Of a stretch of DNA of 64,000 nucleotides, positions 45,368-56,038 are shown piece by piece (position 1 is the stretch's first letter; each line of letters opens with the position of its first letter). The position numbers and the translations under genes were made by a program. The DNA lies in assembly GCF_009834565.1 (NCBI RefSeq), contig NZ_CP019428.1:6324001-6388000 (forward strand), in the 5' to 3' direction. The notes beneath the pieces are model-generated. The model saw nothing but the letters and a program-made list of their open reading frames with translations, did no database searches and was not told the DNA's origin. This stretch comes from Pseudomonas sp. R76 (GTDB taxonomy: Bacteria; Pseudomonadota; Gammaproteobacteria; Pseudomonadales; Pseudomonadaceae).

Positions 45368-45913
45368 ATGAACCCCAGCCTGACTGAAACACCCGAATTG
45401 TCGCGGCGCGGCGTCCTCAAAATCGGCCTGTGCGCCAGCGCCTTCCTGGCCACTGCCGGGCTGGGCGCCAGCCTCAGCGGCTGCTCCAGCAGCACCCCGG
45501 CCAGCGGCTTTGCGATGCTGCGCAGCAGTGACTTGCCGTTCCTGCGCGCGGTGATCCCGGTGCTGCTCGAAGGCGCGGCCAGCGCCCAGGACGTGGTCGC
45601 CGGCATTGAAGACACCCTGAAAAAGCTCGATTACAGCCTGCAGCACCTGTCGCCGGAGATGTTCAAGCTCACCAAGCAACTGTTCGATGTGCTCGGCATG
45701 GGGATTACGCGCGGGCCGTTGACCGGCATCTGGGGCAGTTGGGAAAACGCCAGCAGCGATCAGATCCGCAATTTCCTGCACCGCTGGGAAAACAGTTACC
45801 TGAACCTGCTGCGCATGGGCCAGGGCTCGCTGCTTAAGCTGGTGATCATGGCCTGGTACTTCCGGCCGCAGTCCTGGGCGCATTGCGGCTACCCCGGCCC
45901 GCCGAAGATTTAG
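45368..45913 (+). CDS. twin-arginine lipoprotein, putative small subunit of the GMC dehydrogenase
   Basis: This 181-residue protein has a Tat-like signal (LSRRGVLKIGLCASAFLA) followed by a lipobox-like LSGC and a Ser-rich tether. The body is helical (LPFLRAVIPVLLEGA, NLLRMGQGSLLKLVIMAWYF) and ends SWAHCGYPGPPKI. The layout resembles the small Tat-exported subunits that accompany GMC dehydrogenases (gluconate 2-dehydrogenase subunit 3 type). I infer it escorts the next gene's product, which has no signal of its own, to the periplasm. The ATG at 45368 is chosen to begin the signal. Confidence 0.65.
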   Translation: MNPSLTETPELSRRGVLKIGLCASAFLATAGLGASLSGCSSSTPASGFAMLRSSDLPFLRAVIPVLLEGAASAQDVVAGIEDTLKKLDYSLQHLSPEMFKLTKQLFDVLGMGITRGPLTGIWGSWENASSDQIRNFLHRWENSYLNLLRMGQGSLLKLVIMAWYFRPQSWAHCGYPGPPKI

Positions 45914-45935
45914 GCCTGACAACCCGATTGGAAAA

Positions 45936-46007
45936 TGTGGGAGCTGGCTTGCCTGCGATGGCGGTGTATCAGCGATGAATTGCTCGGCAGGCAAGCCAGC
46001 TCCCACA
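45936..46007. repeat. short REPIN (72 bp)
   Basis: Inverted TGTGGGAGCTGGCTTGCCTG arms with a spacer about 17 bp shorter than other REPINs here, and a truncated right arm. It sits between two genes likely to be co-transcribed. Confidence 0.85.
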
Positions 46008-46047
46008 CTGGTCGCAACTTCGTACAGAAAAATAAGAGTGCACTCCT

Positions 46048-47643
46048 ATGCCCGTACCCGATCTGTTCCGCGACGGCCTGGCCCGCGGCTGGAAAACCCA
46101 CAATGGCGCCGCGCTCGACAGCGACCTGACCCTGGAAGCCGACGTGGCGATCATTGGCAGCGGTGCCGGTGGCGGCACCACCGCCGAAATCCTCAGCGCT
46201 GCGGGCTACAAAGTGCTGCTGATCGAAGAAGGCCCGCTCAAGACCAGCAGTGACTTCAAGCTGCTCGAGGACGAGGCCTACGCCAGCCTGTACCAGGAAG
46301 GCATCGGCCGCATGAGCAAGGACGGCGCCATCACCATCCTGCAAGGTCGAGCCGTGGGCGGCACCACGTTGATCAACTGGACGTCGAGTTTTCGCACGCC
46401 CGACGCCACGCTTTCCCACTGGGCCAGTGAATACGCGGTGAAAGGCCACAGCAGCGCCGAGATGGCGCCGTGGTTCGAGAAGATGGAACAGCGCCTGGGC
46501 ATCGCGCCGTGGGCCATCCCACCGAATGCCAATAACGATGTAATCCGCAAAGGCTGCGAAAAGCTCGGTTACAGCTGGCACGTTATCCCGCGCAACGTAC
46601 GCGGCTGCTTCAACCTGGGTTATTGCGGCATGGGCTGCCCGGTCAACGCCAAGCAATCGATGCTGGTGACCACCATCCCGTCCACGTTGGAAAAAGGCGG
46701 CGAGCTGCTGTACCTGGCTCGCGCCGAACGCTTGAAATACAGCGGCGATACCATCAGCAGCCTGGAATGCGTGGCGATGGACGAACGCTGCGTGGCGCCC
46801 ACCGGGCGCAAGATCACGGTCAAGGCCCGGCATTACGTGCTGGCGGGCGGCGGTATCAACAGCCCGGCGCTGTTGCTGCGCTCGGACGCGCCCGACCCGC
46901 ATTCGCGCGTGGGCAAGCGCACGTTCCTGCACTTGGTGAACTTCTCCGCCGGGCAGTTCGATGAGGTGATCAACCCGTTCTACGGCGCCCCGCAGTCGAT
47001 CTACTCCGATCACTTCCAGTGGCAGGACGGCACCACCGGCAAAATGTCCTACAAGCTAGAGGCACCGCCCTTACACCCAGGATTGGCCAGCACCTTGTTC
47101 GGCGGTTACGGCACCGGGAACGCGCTGGACATGAGCCAACTGCCCCACACCCACGCCATGCTTGCGCTGCTGCGCGACGGCTTCCACCCCGACAGCCCCG
47201 GCGGCACCGTGGATTTGCGCGGGGACGGCACGCCGGTGCTGGATTATCAGGTTTCACCCTACGCGTGGGATGGCCTGCGCCGCGCCTTCCACAGCATGGC
47301 CGAGATTCAGTTCGCGGCGGGCGCCAAGTCGGTCAAACCGCTGCACCACGATGCGCGCTACGTGAACACCCTGGCCGAAGCGCGCAGCCTGATTGACGGC
47401 TTGAGCCTGGAATTGCACCGCACCACGCTGGGCAGCGCCCATGTGATGGGCGGTTGTGCCATGGGCGAAGACCCGAAAAACGCGGTGGCCGACAGCCTGG
47501 GTCGCCATCACCAATTGCGCAATCTGTCGATCCACGACGGCTCGTTATTCCCCACCAGTATTGGGGCTAACCCGCAATTGTCGGTGTATGGGTTAACCGC
47601 GCAACTGGCGACAGCCTTGGCCGAACGTCTGAAAACAGCGTGA
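46048..47643 (+). CDS. GMC-family FAD oxidoreductase (alcohol/polyol dehydrogenase)
   Basis: This 531-residue flavoprotein has the FAD motif VAIIGSGAGGGTTAEIL (residues ~33-49), LQGRAVGGTTLINWTSS, and the C-terminal GMC region VMGGCAMGED with DGSLFPTSIGANPQLSVYGL. A cysteine cluster C187-x5-C193-x3-C197 (GCFNLGYCGMGCPVNAK) resembles the iron-sulfur segment of FAD-dependent glucose/fructose-type dehydrogenases. No signal peptide is visible; the upstream Tat lipoprotein may supply export. It likely oxidises an alcohol whose aldehyde is the substrate of the upstream dehydrogenase. Substrate unknown. Confidence 0.85.
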   Translation: MPVPDLFRDGLARGWKTHNGAALDSDLTLEADVAIIGSGAGGGTTAEILSAAGYKVLLIEEGPLKTSSDFKLLEDEAYASLYQEGIGRMSKDGAITILQGRAVGGTTLINWTSSFRTPDATLSHWASEYAVKGHSSAEMAPWFEKMEQRLGIAPWAIPPNANNDVIRKGCEKLGYSWHVIPRNVRGCFNLGYCGMGCPVNAKQSMLVTTIPSTLEKGGELLYLARAERLKYSGDTISSLECVAMDERCVAPTGRKITVKARHYVLAGGGINSPALLLRSDAPDPHSRVGKRTFLHLVNFSAGQFDEVINPFYGAPQSIYSDHFQWQDGTTGKMSYKLEAPPLHPGLASTLFGGYGTGNALDMSQLPHTHAMLALLRDGFHPDSPGGTVDLRGDGTPVLDYQVSPYAWDGLRRAFHSMAEIQFAAGAKSVKPLHHDARYVNTLAEARSLIDGLSLELHRTTLGSAHVMGGCAMGEDPKNAVADSLGRHHQLRNLSIHDGSLFPTSIGANPQLSVYGLTAQLATALAERLKTA

Positions 47644-47688
47644 AAAAACAGGTTATTCGCGGTGTCTATAGTGCTTTCTTATGCATAA

Positions 47689-48591
<903 letters not shown>

Positions 48592-48616
48592 GACTTTGTG
48601 GCGCCCATCAGGGCCT

Positions 48617-48690
48617 CATCGCAGGCAAGCCAGCTCCCACATTTGGATGTGTGAATACAGTCAAGTGTGGGAGCTGGCTTGCCTGCGATG
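48617..48690. repeat. outward-facing REP pair
   Basis: Two REP units are joined in the opposite arrangement to the other REPINs. CATCGCAGGCAAGCCAGCTC comes first and GTGGGAGCTGGCTTGCCTGC second, so the GTGGGAG ends face inward. It lies between fdx and the end of mutM. Confidence 0.85.
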
Positions 48691-48714
48691 GCTATATCAG
48701 CCATCACACACCAC

Positions 48715-49527
48715 TCAGCTCTGGCACTTGGGGCAAAACACACTCGCCCGCTGCCCCAACACCACATTGCGCAACTCGCTGCCGCACACCTTGCACGCCT
48801 CGCCGCCCCGCCCGTAGACGAACAGCTCCTGCTGGAAATACCCCGGCTGCCCATCACCGCCGATAAAATCGCGCAAGGTGGTGCCGCCACGCTCGATGGC
48901 CGCCGCCAACACACGCTTGATCTCAATCGCCAGCTTCAGGTAACGCCCGCGTGAAATACCGCCAGCGGCCCGACGTGGATCAATCCCGGCGGCAAACAAC
49001 GCTTCCGTCGCATAGATATTGCCCACGCCCACCACCACCGCGTTGTCCATGATGAACGGCTTCACCGCCATCGACTTGCCACGGGACAGTTGAAACAGCC
49101 GCTCACCGTCAAACAGGTCGGTCAACGGCTCCGGGCCCAGGCGAATCAGCAGCTCATGATTGTGCGGGTCCTGACTCCACAGCATCGCGCCGAAGCGCCG
49201 TGGGTCGGTGTAGCGCAGGGCCATGCCGGATTCCAGTTCGATGTCCACATGCTCATGCTTGGCCGCCGGCAGGCCGACTTCCACCAGACGCAAATTACCC
49301 GACATGCCCAAGTGGCTGATCAGCGTGCCGACTTCGGCATTGATCAACAGGTACTTGGCTCGCCGTTCCACCAACACGATGCGCTGCCCCGACAGGCGCA
49401 CATCGAGGTCTTCCGGGATCGGCCAGCGCAGGCGCCGCTCACGCACGACCACACGGCTGACGCGCTGGCCTTCCAGGTGCGGCGCAATCCCGCGCCGGGT
49501 GGTTTCGACTTCTGGTAACTCGGGCAT
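48715..49527 (-). CDS. mutM: formamidopyrimidine-DNA glycosylase
   Basis: This 270-residue base-excision repair enzyme removes 8-oxoguanine. It has the catalytic N-terminus (M)[17 protein letters not shown] and the helix-two-turn-helix region [19 protein letters not shown]. The C-terminal zinc finger [20 protein letters not shown] ends in CPKC. It is full length and is the terminal gene beside the REP pair. Confidence 0.97.
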   Translation of the reverse strand: MPELPEVETTRRGIAPHLEGQRVSRVVVRERRLRWPIPEDLDVRLSGQRIVLVERRAKYLLINAEVGTLISHLGMSGNLRLVEVGLPAAKHEHVDIELESGMALRYTDPRRFGAMLWSQDPHNHELLIRLGPEPLTDLFDGERLFQLSRGKSMAVKPFIMDNAVVVGVGNIYATEALFAAGIDPRRAAGGISRGRYLKLAIEIKRVLAAAIERGGTTLRDFIGGDGQPGYFQQELFVYGRGGEACKVCGSELRNVVLGQRASVFCPKCQS

Positions 49528-49548
49528 GTGTACCTCGTGAAGAAAGGG

Positions 49549-50415
49549 TCAGTGCGCGCCCAGTTCGCGGATCGACAACTTCATGCTTTCGAAGTCGTAG
49601 TCCGACAGGCCCACGTAATCCAGCACCAGATGGCCGATGGCATTCCACTCATGGTCCACGGTCTGGTTGCCCAGCACGCGATAGGACGAGCAGATATGCT
49701 CGGCCATCTTCAGGATCGCCAGCAGGTTTTTCAGCTGCGGATTGCGTGCCGATTCATCACTGAAAATCGCCAGGGCGTTGTGGTGGTTGGCGATGGCGTC
49801 GGTCACATGCTCCGGAAGGCGCCAGGATTTGGCCGTGTAATAACCCACCACGGCATGGTTGGTGTTGAACGCGTTGTTCTCGGTATCGACCACACGGCAG
49901 TCGGGGCCGGCATTCGCGTAGGCCTGTTCCAGCACCGCCATGTAATTGGGGAAGCGCTTGAGCATCAACGGCACGCCGCAATCATGGAACAGGCCCAAGG
50001 CATACGCCTCGTCGACGGCTTGCGAACCGGTGCGCTTGGCCAGGGTCAGGCAGGTCATGGCCACATCCTGGGCGGTATCCCAGAAGCGGTTGAGGGTGAC
50101 GATGGTGTCGTCGCTCATCTCGCCTTTAATCGACTGCGCGTTGATCAGGTTGATGATCGAGCGGCTGCCCAGCAGGTTCACGGCGCGCTGGATCGAGGCA
50201 ATCTTGTTGCTCAGGCCGTAATACGGCGAGTTGACGATTTTCAGCAAGGCACCGGAGAGGCCTGGGTCCTGGGAGATCAGCCGCGCGATCACTTCCAGGT
50301 CCGGGTCGGGCATGTACTGCTCCATCTGCAAATCCACCATGATTTGCGGTTGAGGCGGCACGCTGATGCCTTGCAGGGCCTGTTGGATCTGCTCGGCGGA
50401 AAGCTCTTGGGACAT
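49549..50415 (-). CDS. HDOD-domain signalling protein
   Basis: This 288-residue protein has an N-terminal IPPQPQIMVDLQMEQ-type segment and then the HDOD fold: LISQDPGLSGALLKIVNSPYYG, AVNLLGSRSIINLINAQS, ALGLFHDCGVPLML. HDOD proteins lack HD phosphodiesterase activity and act in signal transduction; the specific partner is unknown. It lies 21 bp upstream of mutM on the same strand. Confidence 0.88.
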   Translation of the reverse strand: MSQELSAEQIQQALQGISVPPQPQIMVDLQMEQYMPDPDLEVIARLISQDPGLSGALLKIVNSPYYGLSNKIASIQRAVNLLGSRSIINLINAQSIKGEMSDDTIVTLNRFWDTAQDVAMTCLTLAKRTGSQAVDEAYALGLFHDCGVPLMLKRFPNYMAVLEQAYANAGPDCRVVDTENNAFNTNHAVVGYYTAKSWRLPEHVTDAIANHHNALAIFSDESARNPQLKNLLAILKMAEHICSSYRVLGNQTVDHEWNAIGHLVLDYVGLSDYDFESMKLSIRELGAH

Positions 50416-50502
50416 AAGTACACACTCTGGGCTAGGCGGGGATTCTAACCTCTAAGCAAAGCTGACTGACACCTCAAAAACCCGAATTGAAACCCGATCA
50501 AA

Positions 50503-50589
50503 TGTGGGAGCTGGCTTGCCTGCGATTGCACCACCGCCGTACGTCAGATACACCGCGCCGTCTGCATCGCAGGCAAGCCAGCTCCCACA
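50503..50589. repeat. REPIN
   Basis: Inverted TGTGGGAGCTGGCTTGCCTG pair between the divergent HDOD and methyltransferase genes. Its right arm ends about 50 bp before the methyltransferase start, close to where its promoter should be. Confidence 0.9.
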
Positions 50590-50640
50590 TGAACCGGTGC
50601 GCAACAGGTATACTCCCGCTCTTTTTTCCGGAGCGACGTC

Positions 50641-51837
50641 ATGTCCCTGCCAAGCCTGCGTCTCAAAGCCAACGCCGATCGTCGTTTGCGCAACGGCCAC
50701 CTGTGGGTCTACAGCAACGAAATCGACGTGGCCGCCACCCCACTTCACGGCTTCCAGGCAGGCGACCAGGCTATCCTGGAAGCGGCCGGCGGCAAGACCC
50801 TGGGCATCGTGGCCATGAGCCCGAACAACCTGATCTGCGCACGCCTGCTGTCGCGCGACATCAAGTTGCCGTTGGACAAGTCGCTGCTGGTGCACCGCAT
50901 CAACGTCGCGCTGTCCCTGCGTGATCGCCTGTTCGACAAGCCGTTCTACCGCCTGGTCTACGGCGATTCCGACCTGCTGCCGGGCCTGGTAGTCGACCGT
51001 TTCGGCGACATCCTGGTGGTGCAGATCGCGTCGGCGACCATGGAAGCGCACAAAGAAGACGTGATCGCCGCCCTGACTCAAGTGCTCAAGCCGAGCGGCA
51101 TCCTGTTCAAGAACGACTCCGCCGCACGTGACGCCGAAGGCCTCAACCGCTACGTCGAAACCGTATTCGGCCTGGTGCCGGAATGGGTCGCGCTGGAAGA
51201 AAACGGCGTGAAGTTCGAAGCCCCGGTGATCCAGGGCCAGAAGACCGGCTGGTTCTACGACCACCGCATGAACCGCGCGCGCCTGGCCCCGTATGCCAAA
51301 GGCAAACGCGTGCTCGACCTGTACAGCTACATCGGCGGCTGGGGCGTGCAAGCCGCGGCCTTTGGCGCCAGTGAAGTGTTCTGCGTCGACGCCTCCGCCT
51401 TCGCCCTCGACGGCGTAGAGCGCAACGCGGCGCTGAACGGCGTTGCCGAGAAGATGACCTGCATCGAAGGCGACGTGTTCGAAGCCCTCAAAGAACTGAA
51501 AGCCAGCGAAGAACGCTTCGACGTGATCGTCGCCGACCCACCGGCCTTCATCAAACGCAAAAAAGACATGAAAAACGGCGAAGGCGCCTACCGCCGCCTC
51601 AACGAGCAAGCCATGCGCCTGCTCAGCAAGGACGGCATCCTGGTCAGCGCTTCGTGCTCGATGCACTTGCCGGAAGACGACCTGCAAAACATCCTGCTGA
51701 CCAGCGCCCGCCACCTGGACCGCAATATCCAGATGCTCGAACGCGGCGGCCAGGGCCCGGATCACCCGGTGCACCCGGCGATTGCCGAGACGCGCTACAT
51801 CAAGAGCATTACGTGCCGGTTGTTGCCGAATAGCTAA
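50641..51837 (+). CDS. rlmI: class I SAM-dependent rRNA methyltransferase, RlmI-like
   Basis: This 398-residue enzyme has an N-terminal PUA domain (ADRRLRNGHLWVYSNEID), a central EEHP-like region (DLLPGLVVDRFGDILVVQI) and a SAM domain. The SAM domain has VLDLYSYIGGWGVQAAAFGA, VIVADPPAFIKRKKDM and VSASCSMHL (Cys). This is the layout of RlmI, which makes m5C1962 in 23S rRNA. The exact target is inferred from similarity. Confidence 0.9.
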   Translation: MSLPSLRLKANADRRLRNGHLWVYSNEIDVAATPLHGFQAGDQAILEAAGGKTLGIVAMSPNNLICARLLSRDIKLPLDKSLLVHRINVALSLRDRLFDKPFYRLVYGDSDLLPGLVVDRFGDILVVQIASATMEAHKEDVIAALTQVLKPSGILFKNDSAARDAEGLNRYVETVFGLVPEWVALEENGVKFEAPVIQGQKTGWFYDHRMNRARLAPYAKGKRVLDLYSYIGGWGVQAAAFGASEVFCVDASAFALDGVERNAALNGVAEKMTCIEGDVFEALKELKASEERFDVIVADPPAFIKRKKDMKNGEGAYRRLNEQAMRLLSKDGILVSASCSMHLPEDDLQNILLTSARHLDRNIQMLERGGQGPDHPVHPAIAETRYIKSITCRLLPNS

Positions 51838-51857
51838 ACAGTAAACGCAGGTCAACA

Positions 51858-51946
51858 TGTGGGAGCGGGCTTGCCCGCGATAGCGGTGTATCAGGTACAG
51901 ATTTTTAACCTGTTGCACCGCTATCGCAGGCAAGCCAGCTCCCACA
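51858..51946. repeat. chimeric REPIN (two REP types)
   Basis: The left arm is the GTGGGAGCGGGCTTGCCCGC type while the right arm is the GCAGGCAAGCCAGCTCCCAC type, so the two hairpins come from different REP families. It follows the RlmI-like gene. Confidence 0.85.
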
Positions 51947-52079
51947 GTTTTTTGTGCTGTGCCAGGAGCAGGCCGCGCGCCAGGCAACGCCCCTCAAAGG
52001 TTTTGATTGAATTCCCCATTTCGCAGACTAGTGTCGGTTTCTGGGCGACGTAAAACGCCAACAGCAGGATCAGGCGCCG

Positions 52080-53813
52080 CTAAGGCTCCCGGATCACGGG
52101 GGTCAGCAACATATCGCGGGTCTGCAGCTGCCGGTATCGCGGCTTGACCAACGATATGTTGCCCTCGCGGATGTCGTGGATCAGCATCTCGGTGTCCACG
52201 TGACCGCTGGGCAGTTGTGTCCATAGCAGCGGGCCGCGATCGTCCCACTGGCCTTTTTCATCCAGGGCATAAATGCGCGGGACCTTGTACTCGTTGCGAA
52301 AACTGGTGAGGGGCACCACCAGCACCTCGCTTTGGCCGTCCCCGTCGAGGTCGACCGCCCACAACACACAGCCCGACTCGCAAGGTGAGTCTGCACTCTC
52401 ACTCATATCCACAAACTGCTCGCTGCCTTTGGGTTTGGGGCCGATCCATTCCAGCTCGGGCTTGGGCGCCAGAGCCCGCTCCTTGGCCAACTGCTCGTCA
52501 AAACTCAGGGACGTGTCGTCCATTCTCTCGCGCAGGGCGCGGCGCGATTCCGGGTTCAGAATGCGCTCCTGATCCACGTCCATCTGCAACTGGGCATAAG
52601 CCTGCTCGCCGGCCTTCCCCAAGCCGAAGCGCAGGTAATGGGCATCAAATGCTTCAGGGTTAGTGCGCCCATCGAGCAAACGCCGCACCTGATCGTCGGC
52701 GCTGAGCCGTATCGGGTTGAGTACCGGCGTATTGACCAACACCAACAACACGCAAAACAGCAACGCCAGTACCGGGTTGGTCACGCGCAGGTTGCTTAGC
52801 CAGGCCGGCGAACGCAAGGCCACCGCCCACACCGCCGCCAGGCCATACAAACTGCACAGCAGAGCCAGCGCCAGCGCGATGAAACGTTGTGGCGACAAGG
52901 CATATTGCTCGACGCGCAGCCAACTGGAGTAGAACGCCAGCGCCGCGAGAATCGGCAGGCACACAACGCTGAATTCAACAAAGCGCATCAGCCACTTGGG
53001 GTATGGCCTAGGCTGCCCGCCCTCTTGAAAGACGCCATTGAGCAAGAACAGTTGGGCGCCGGCCAACACCAGCAATATCGGCGTGGAGTAGCCCGTCGCC
53101 CAAATCCGGTCGAGCCCGGTGAAGGGCAACGTCAGGGTAAACAGCACACTGATCAGGGCGATCAACGGCAACAACAGTCCACAGGCGCCAAACAGCATGC
53201 CACGCATCTGTCCGATAACCTTCTCACTGCGCCCCGCCATGTACATGCCCAGCGCGAACACCAGCGGCACGCTGAAACACATGAACGTCTGGCTCCAGAA
53301 GTGGAGCTCAAAGAATTCGATGCCCAGCATCAGGAACAACCGGCTCCAGAGCTTGAGCAACAACAGGAAAAGACCGACGAGCACCAGCGCGTACAGCACG
53401 ATGAACACACTGTTCCAGGCTTGCTGAAACAGGTTCTCATACCGCCAGCGCTGCCCCTTCGCGGCGGGCCAGGCACACAGAAAGCTGGCGCCGATGTAGC
53501 TCAGCAGCACCAGGCTGAGGCACCAGGCGTCCACCTCCCGTCGGCTGATCAGGAGGTGTTCTTCTCGGTAAAAGACCCACGCCGTCATGCCGCTCATCAG
53601 CAACATGAACGCCAGCGTAGGCAGCAAAGCGCGCCATTGCCGGGCTTTTTCCCCCAGCAGTTGCAACGTGGTCCCGCCCACCAAGGCCACGACCATAACG
53701 CCGGTAAACAGCGCCTGGTTCGAATTGAAGAACCGATCGGCGTAATTAAACACCACGCCCTGAAGCAGGCCGATCAGCAGGTAAAACCCAAGAAAACGAT
53801 TAAGGCCAGGCAT
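52080..53813 (-). CDS. polytopic membrane protein, DUF4153-like, with C-terminal soluble domain
   Basis: This 577-residue protein has about 12 membrane helices in residues 5-390 (for example FLGFYLLIGLLQGVVFNY, GMLFGACGLLLPLIALISVL). A roughly 190-residue soluble tail contains an FG-GAP/EF-like motif (AVDLDGDGQSEVLVVPLTS). It matches my recollection of DUF4153 proteins in Pseudomonas; function unknown. AAGGAATTGGA upstream fixes the ATG at 53813 rather than one ten codons earlier. Confidence 0.7.
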   Translation of the reverse strand: MPGLNRFLGFYLLIGLLQGVVFNYADRFFNSNQALFTGVMVVALVGGTTLQLLGEKARQWRALLPTLAFMLLMSGMTAWVFYREEHLLISRREVDAWCLSLVLLSYIGASFLCAWPAAKGQRWRYENLFQQAWNSVFIVLYALVLVGLFLLLLKLWSRLFLMLGIEFFELHFWSQTFMCFSVPLVFALGMYMAGRSEKVIGQMRGMLFGACGLLLPLIALISVLFTLTLPFTGLDRIWATGYSTPILLVLAGAQLFLLNGVFQEGGQPRPYPKWLMRFVEFSVVCLPILAALAFYSSWLRVEQYALSPQRFIALALALLCSLYGLAAVWAVALRSPAWLSNLRVTNPVLALLFCVLLVLVNTPVLNPIRLSADDQVRRLLDGRTNPEAFDAHYLRFGLGKAGEQAYAQLQMDVDQERILNPESRRALRERMDDTSLSFDEQLAKERALAPKPELEWIGPKPKGSEQFVDMSESADSPCESGCVLWAVDLDGDGQSEVLVVPLTSFRNEYKVPRIYALDEKGQWDDRGPLLWTQLPSGHVDTEMLIHDIREGNISLVKPRYRQLQTRDMLLTPVIREP

Positions 53814-54118
53814 TCCAATTCCTTTGGAGTGGGGTGAAGGCAAAGGGCCGCAAGTCTAAACAAAGCCCGTGCCCTTGGGTAATACGCCTTCACATCCCCG
53901 GTTCCCTCCCGCTGCCAGCGGTGTAGAATCGACCCTATTCATCGCCAGTCATCCCCCGGCGGGTTTATGAGCTCGAGGCCCAAGCAAGCGGCGATCCCGC
54001 GACGCGAGTGGCAACTTTTGGACACGCGGCCATTTTCTGAGTGTTCCAGACGTCAATAGAAGCTCACTCCCCATTAGTACCTGATTAGAAGTACCTGATT
54101 AGCCGCCCGGAGTGCTCC
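53814..54118. other. divergent intergenic region DUF4153-like gene / ilvD
   Basis: No gene seen in 305 bp. TTCCCT followed 16 bp later by TAGAAT (about 53909-53936) is a possible sigma-70 promoter toward ilvD. A tandem repeat AGTACCTGATTAG occurs at 54076-54088 and again at 54090-54102, just ahead of the ilvD ribosome-binding site (CGGAG, 54108-54112). Confidence 0.45.
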
Positions 54119-55960
54119 ATGCCAGATTACCGCTCGAAAACATCCACCCACGGCCGCAACATGGCCGGCGCGCGCGCACTGTGGCGTGCCACGGGGATGA
54201 AAGATGACGACTTCAAGAAGCCGATCATCGCGATTGCCAACTCGTTCACCCAGTTCGTACCCGGCCACGTCCACCTCAAGGACCTGGGCCAGCTGGTCGC
54301 CCGTGAGATCGAACGCGCCGGTGGCGTCGCCAAGGAATTCAACACCATCGCCGTGGATGACGGCATCGCCATGGGCCATGACGGCATGCTGTATTCCCTG
54401 CCGAGCCGCGAGATCATCGCCGACTCCGTGGAATACATGGTCAACGCCCACTGCGCCGACGCCATCGTGTGCATTTCCAACTGCGACAAGATCACCCCCG
54501 GCATGCTGATGGCCGCCCTGCGCCTGAACATCCCGGTGATCTTCGTCTCCGGCGGCCCGATGGAAGCCGGCAAGACCAAGCTCGCTTCCCACGGCCTCGA
54601 CCTGGTAGACGCCATGGTGATCGCCGCCGATTCCAGCGCTTCTGACGAGAAGGTCGCGGAATACGAGCGCAGCGCCTGCCCGACCTGCGGTTCGTGCTCC
54701 GGCATGTTCACCGCCAACTCGATGAACTGCCTGGTGGAAGCCCTGGGCCTGGCCTTGCCGGGCAACGGTTCGACGCTGGCCACTCACAGCGACCGCGAGC
54801 AGCTGTTCCTGCAGGCCGGCCGCACCATCGTCGAGCTGTGCAAGCGTTACTACACCGAGAACGATGAGTCGGTGTTGCCGCGCAACATCGCCAACTTCAA
54901 GGCGTTCGAAAACGCCATGACCCTGGACATCGCCATGGGCGGTTCCACCAACACCATCCTGCACTTGCTGGCCGCCGCGCAGGAAGCCGAGATCGATTTC
55001 GACCTGCGCGACATCGACCGCCTGTCCCGTCACGTGCCGCAGCTGTGCAAGGTCGCGCCGAACATCCAGAAGTACCACATGGAAGACGTGCACCGCGCCG
55101 GCGGGATCTTCTCGATCCTCGGTTCGCTGGCCCGCGGCGGCCTGCTGCACACCGACCTGCCGACCGTGCACAGCAAATCCATCGCCGAAGGCATCGCCAA
55201 GTGGGACATCACCCAGACTGACGACGAAGCCGTGCACACCTTCTTCAAGGCCGGCCCGGCCGGCATCCCGACGCAAACCGCGTTCAGCCAGTCGACCCGT
55301 TGGGACACCCTGGACGACGACCGTGAAAACGGCTGCATCCGCAGTGTCGAGCACGCCTACTCGCAAGAAGGCGGCCTGGCTGTGCTGTACGGCAACATCG
55401 CGCTGGATGGCTGCGTGGTGAAAACCGCCGGTGTGGACGAGTCGATCCATGTGTTCGAAGGCAACGCCAAGATCTTCGAAAGCCAGGACAGCGCCGTGCG
55501 CGGCATCCTTGCTGACGAAGTGAAAGAAGGTGACATCGTCATCATCCGTTACGAAGGCCCGAAAGGCGGCCCGGGCATGCAAGAGATGCTCTACCCGACG
55601 TCGTACCTGAAATCCAAAGGCCTGGGCAAAGCCTGCGCCTTGCTGACCGACGGCCGTTTCTCCGGCGGTACTTCGGGCCTGTCCATCGGCCACGCTTCGC
55701 CAGAGGCTGCTGCCGGTGGCGCGATTGGTCTGGTGCAGGATGGCGATAAAGTGCTGATCGACATTCCGAACCGCTCGATCAACCTGTTGATCAGCGATGA
55801 AGAACTGGCCGCGCGCCGGGTCGAGCAGGACAAGAAAGGCTGGAAGCCGGTCGAGAAGCGCCCGCGCAAAGTCACCACCGCGTTGAAGGCTTACGCGTTG
55901 CTGGCCACCAGTGCCGACAAGGGCGCGGTGCGTAACAAGGCGATGCTCGACGGCCTGTAA
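54119..55960 (+). CDS. ilvD: dihydroxy-acid dehydratase
   Basis: This 613-residue iron-sulfur enzyme makes 2-keto acids for valine, isoleucine and pantothenate synthesis. Cluster and active-site regions are visible: [53 protein letters not shown], and [20 protein letters not shown] with the catalytic Ser. It is full length with a strong terminator after it. Confidence 0.98.
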   Translation: MPDYRSKTSTHGRNMAGARALWRATGMKDDDFKKPIIAIANSFTQFVPGHVHLKDLGQLVAREIERAGGVAKEFNTIAVDDGIAMGHDGMLYSLPSREIIADSVEYMVNAHCADAIVCISNCDKITPGMLMAALRLNIPVIFVSGGPMEAGKTKLASHGLDLVDAMVIAADSSASDEKVAEYERSACPTCGSCSGMFTANSMNCLVEALGLALPGNGSTLATHSDREQLFLQAGRTIVELCKRYYTENDESVLPRNIANFKAFENAMTLDIAMGGSTNTILHLLAAAQEAEIDFDLRDIDRLSRHVPQLCKVAPNIQKYHMEDVHRAGGIFSILGSLARGGLLHTDLPTVHSKSIAEGIAKWDITQTDDEAVHTFFKAGPAGIPTQTAFSQSTRWDTLDDDRENGCIRSVEHAYSQEGGLAVLYGNIALDGCVVKTAGVDESIHVFEGNAKIFESQDSAVRGILADEVKEGDIVIIRYEGPKGGPGMQEMLYPTSYLKSKGLGKACALLTDGRFSGGTSGLSIGHASPEAAAGGAIGLVQDGDKVLIDIPNRSINLLISDEELAARRVEQDKKGWKPVEKRPRKVTTALKAYALLATSADKGAVRNKAMLDGL

Positions 55961-55971
55961 ACCCCGCCCAT

Positions 55972-56003
55972 AAAAAAGCCCCGCCATGTGCGGGGCTTTT
56001 TTT
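55972..56003 (+). terminator. intrinsic terminator after ilvD
   Basis: AAAAAAGCCCCGC and GCGGGGCTTTTTTT form a 7-bp GC stem extended by A-T pairs with a CATGT-type loop, 11 bp after the ilvD stop. It could work in both directions. Confidence 0.92.
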
Positions 56004-56038
56004 GCCCGTCGAAATCTCCCCAGACAACAGCGATCAAC

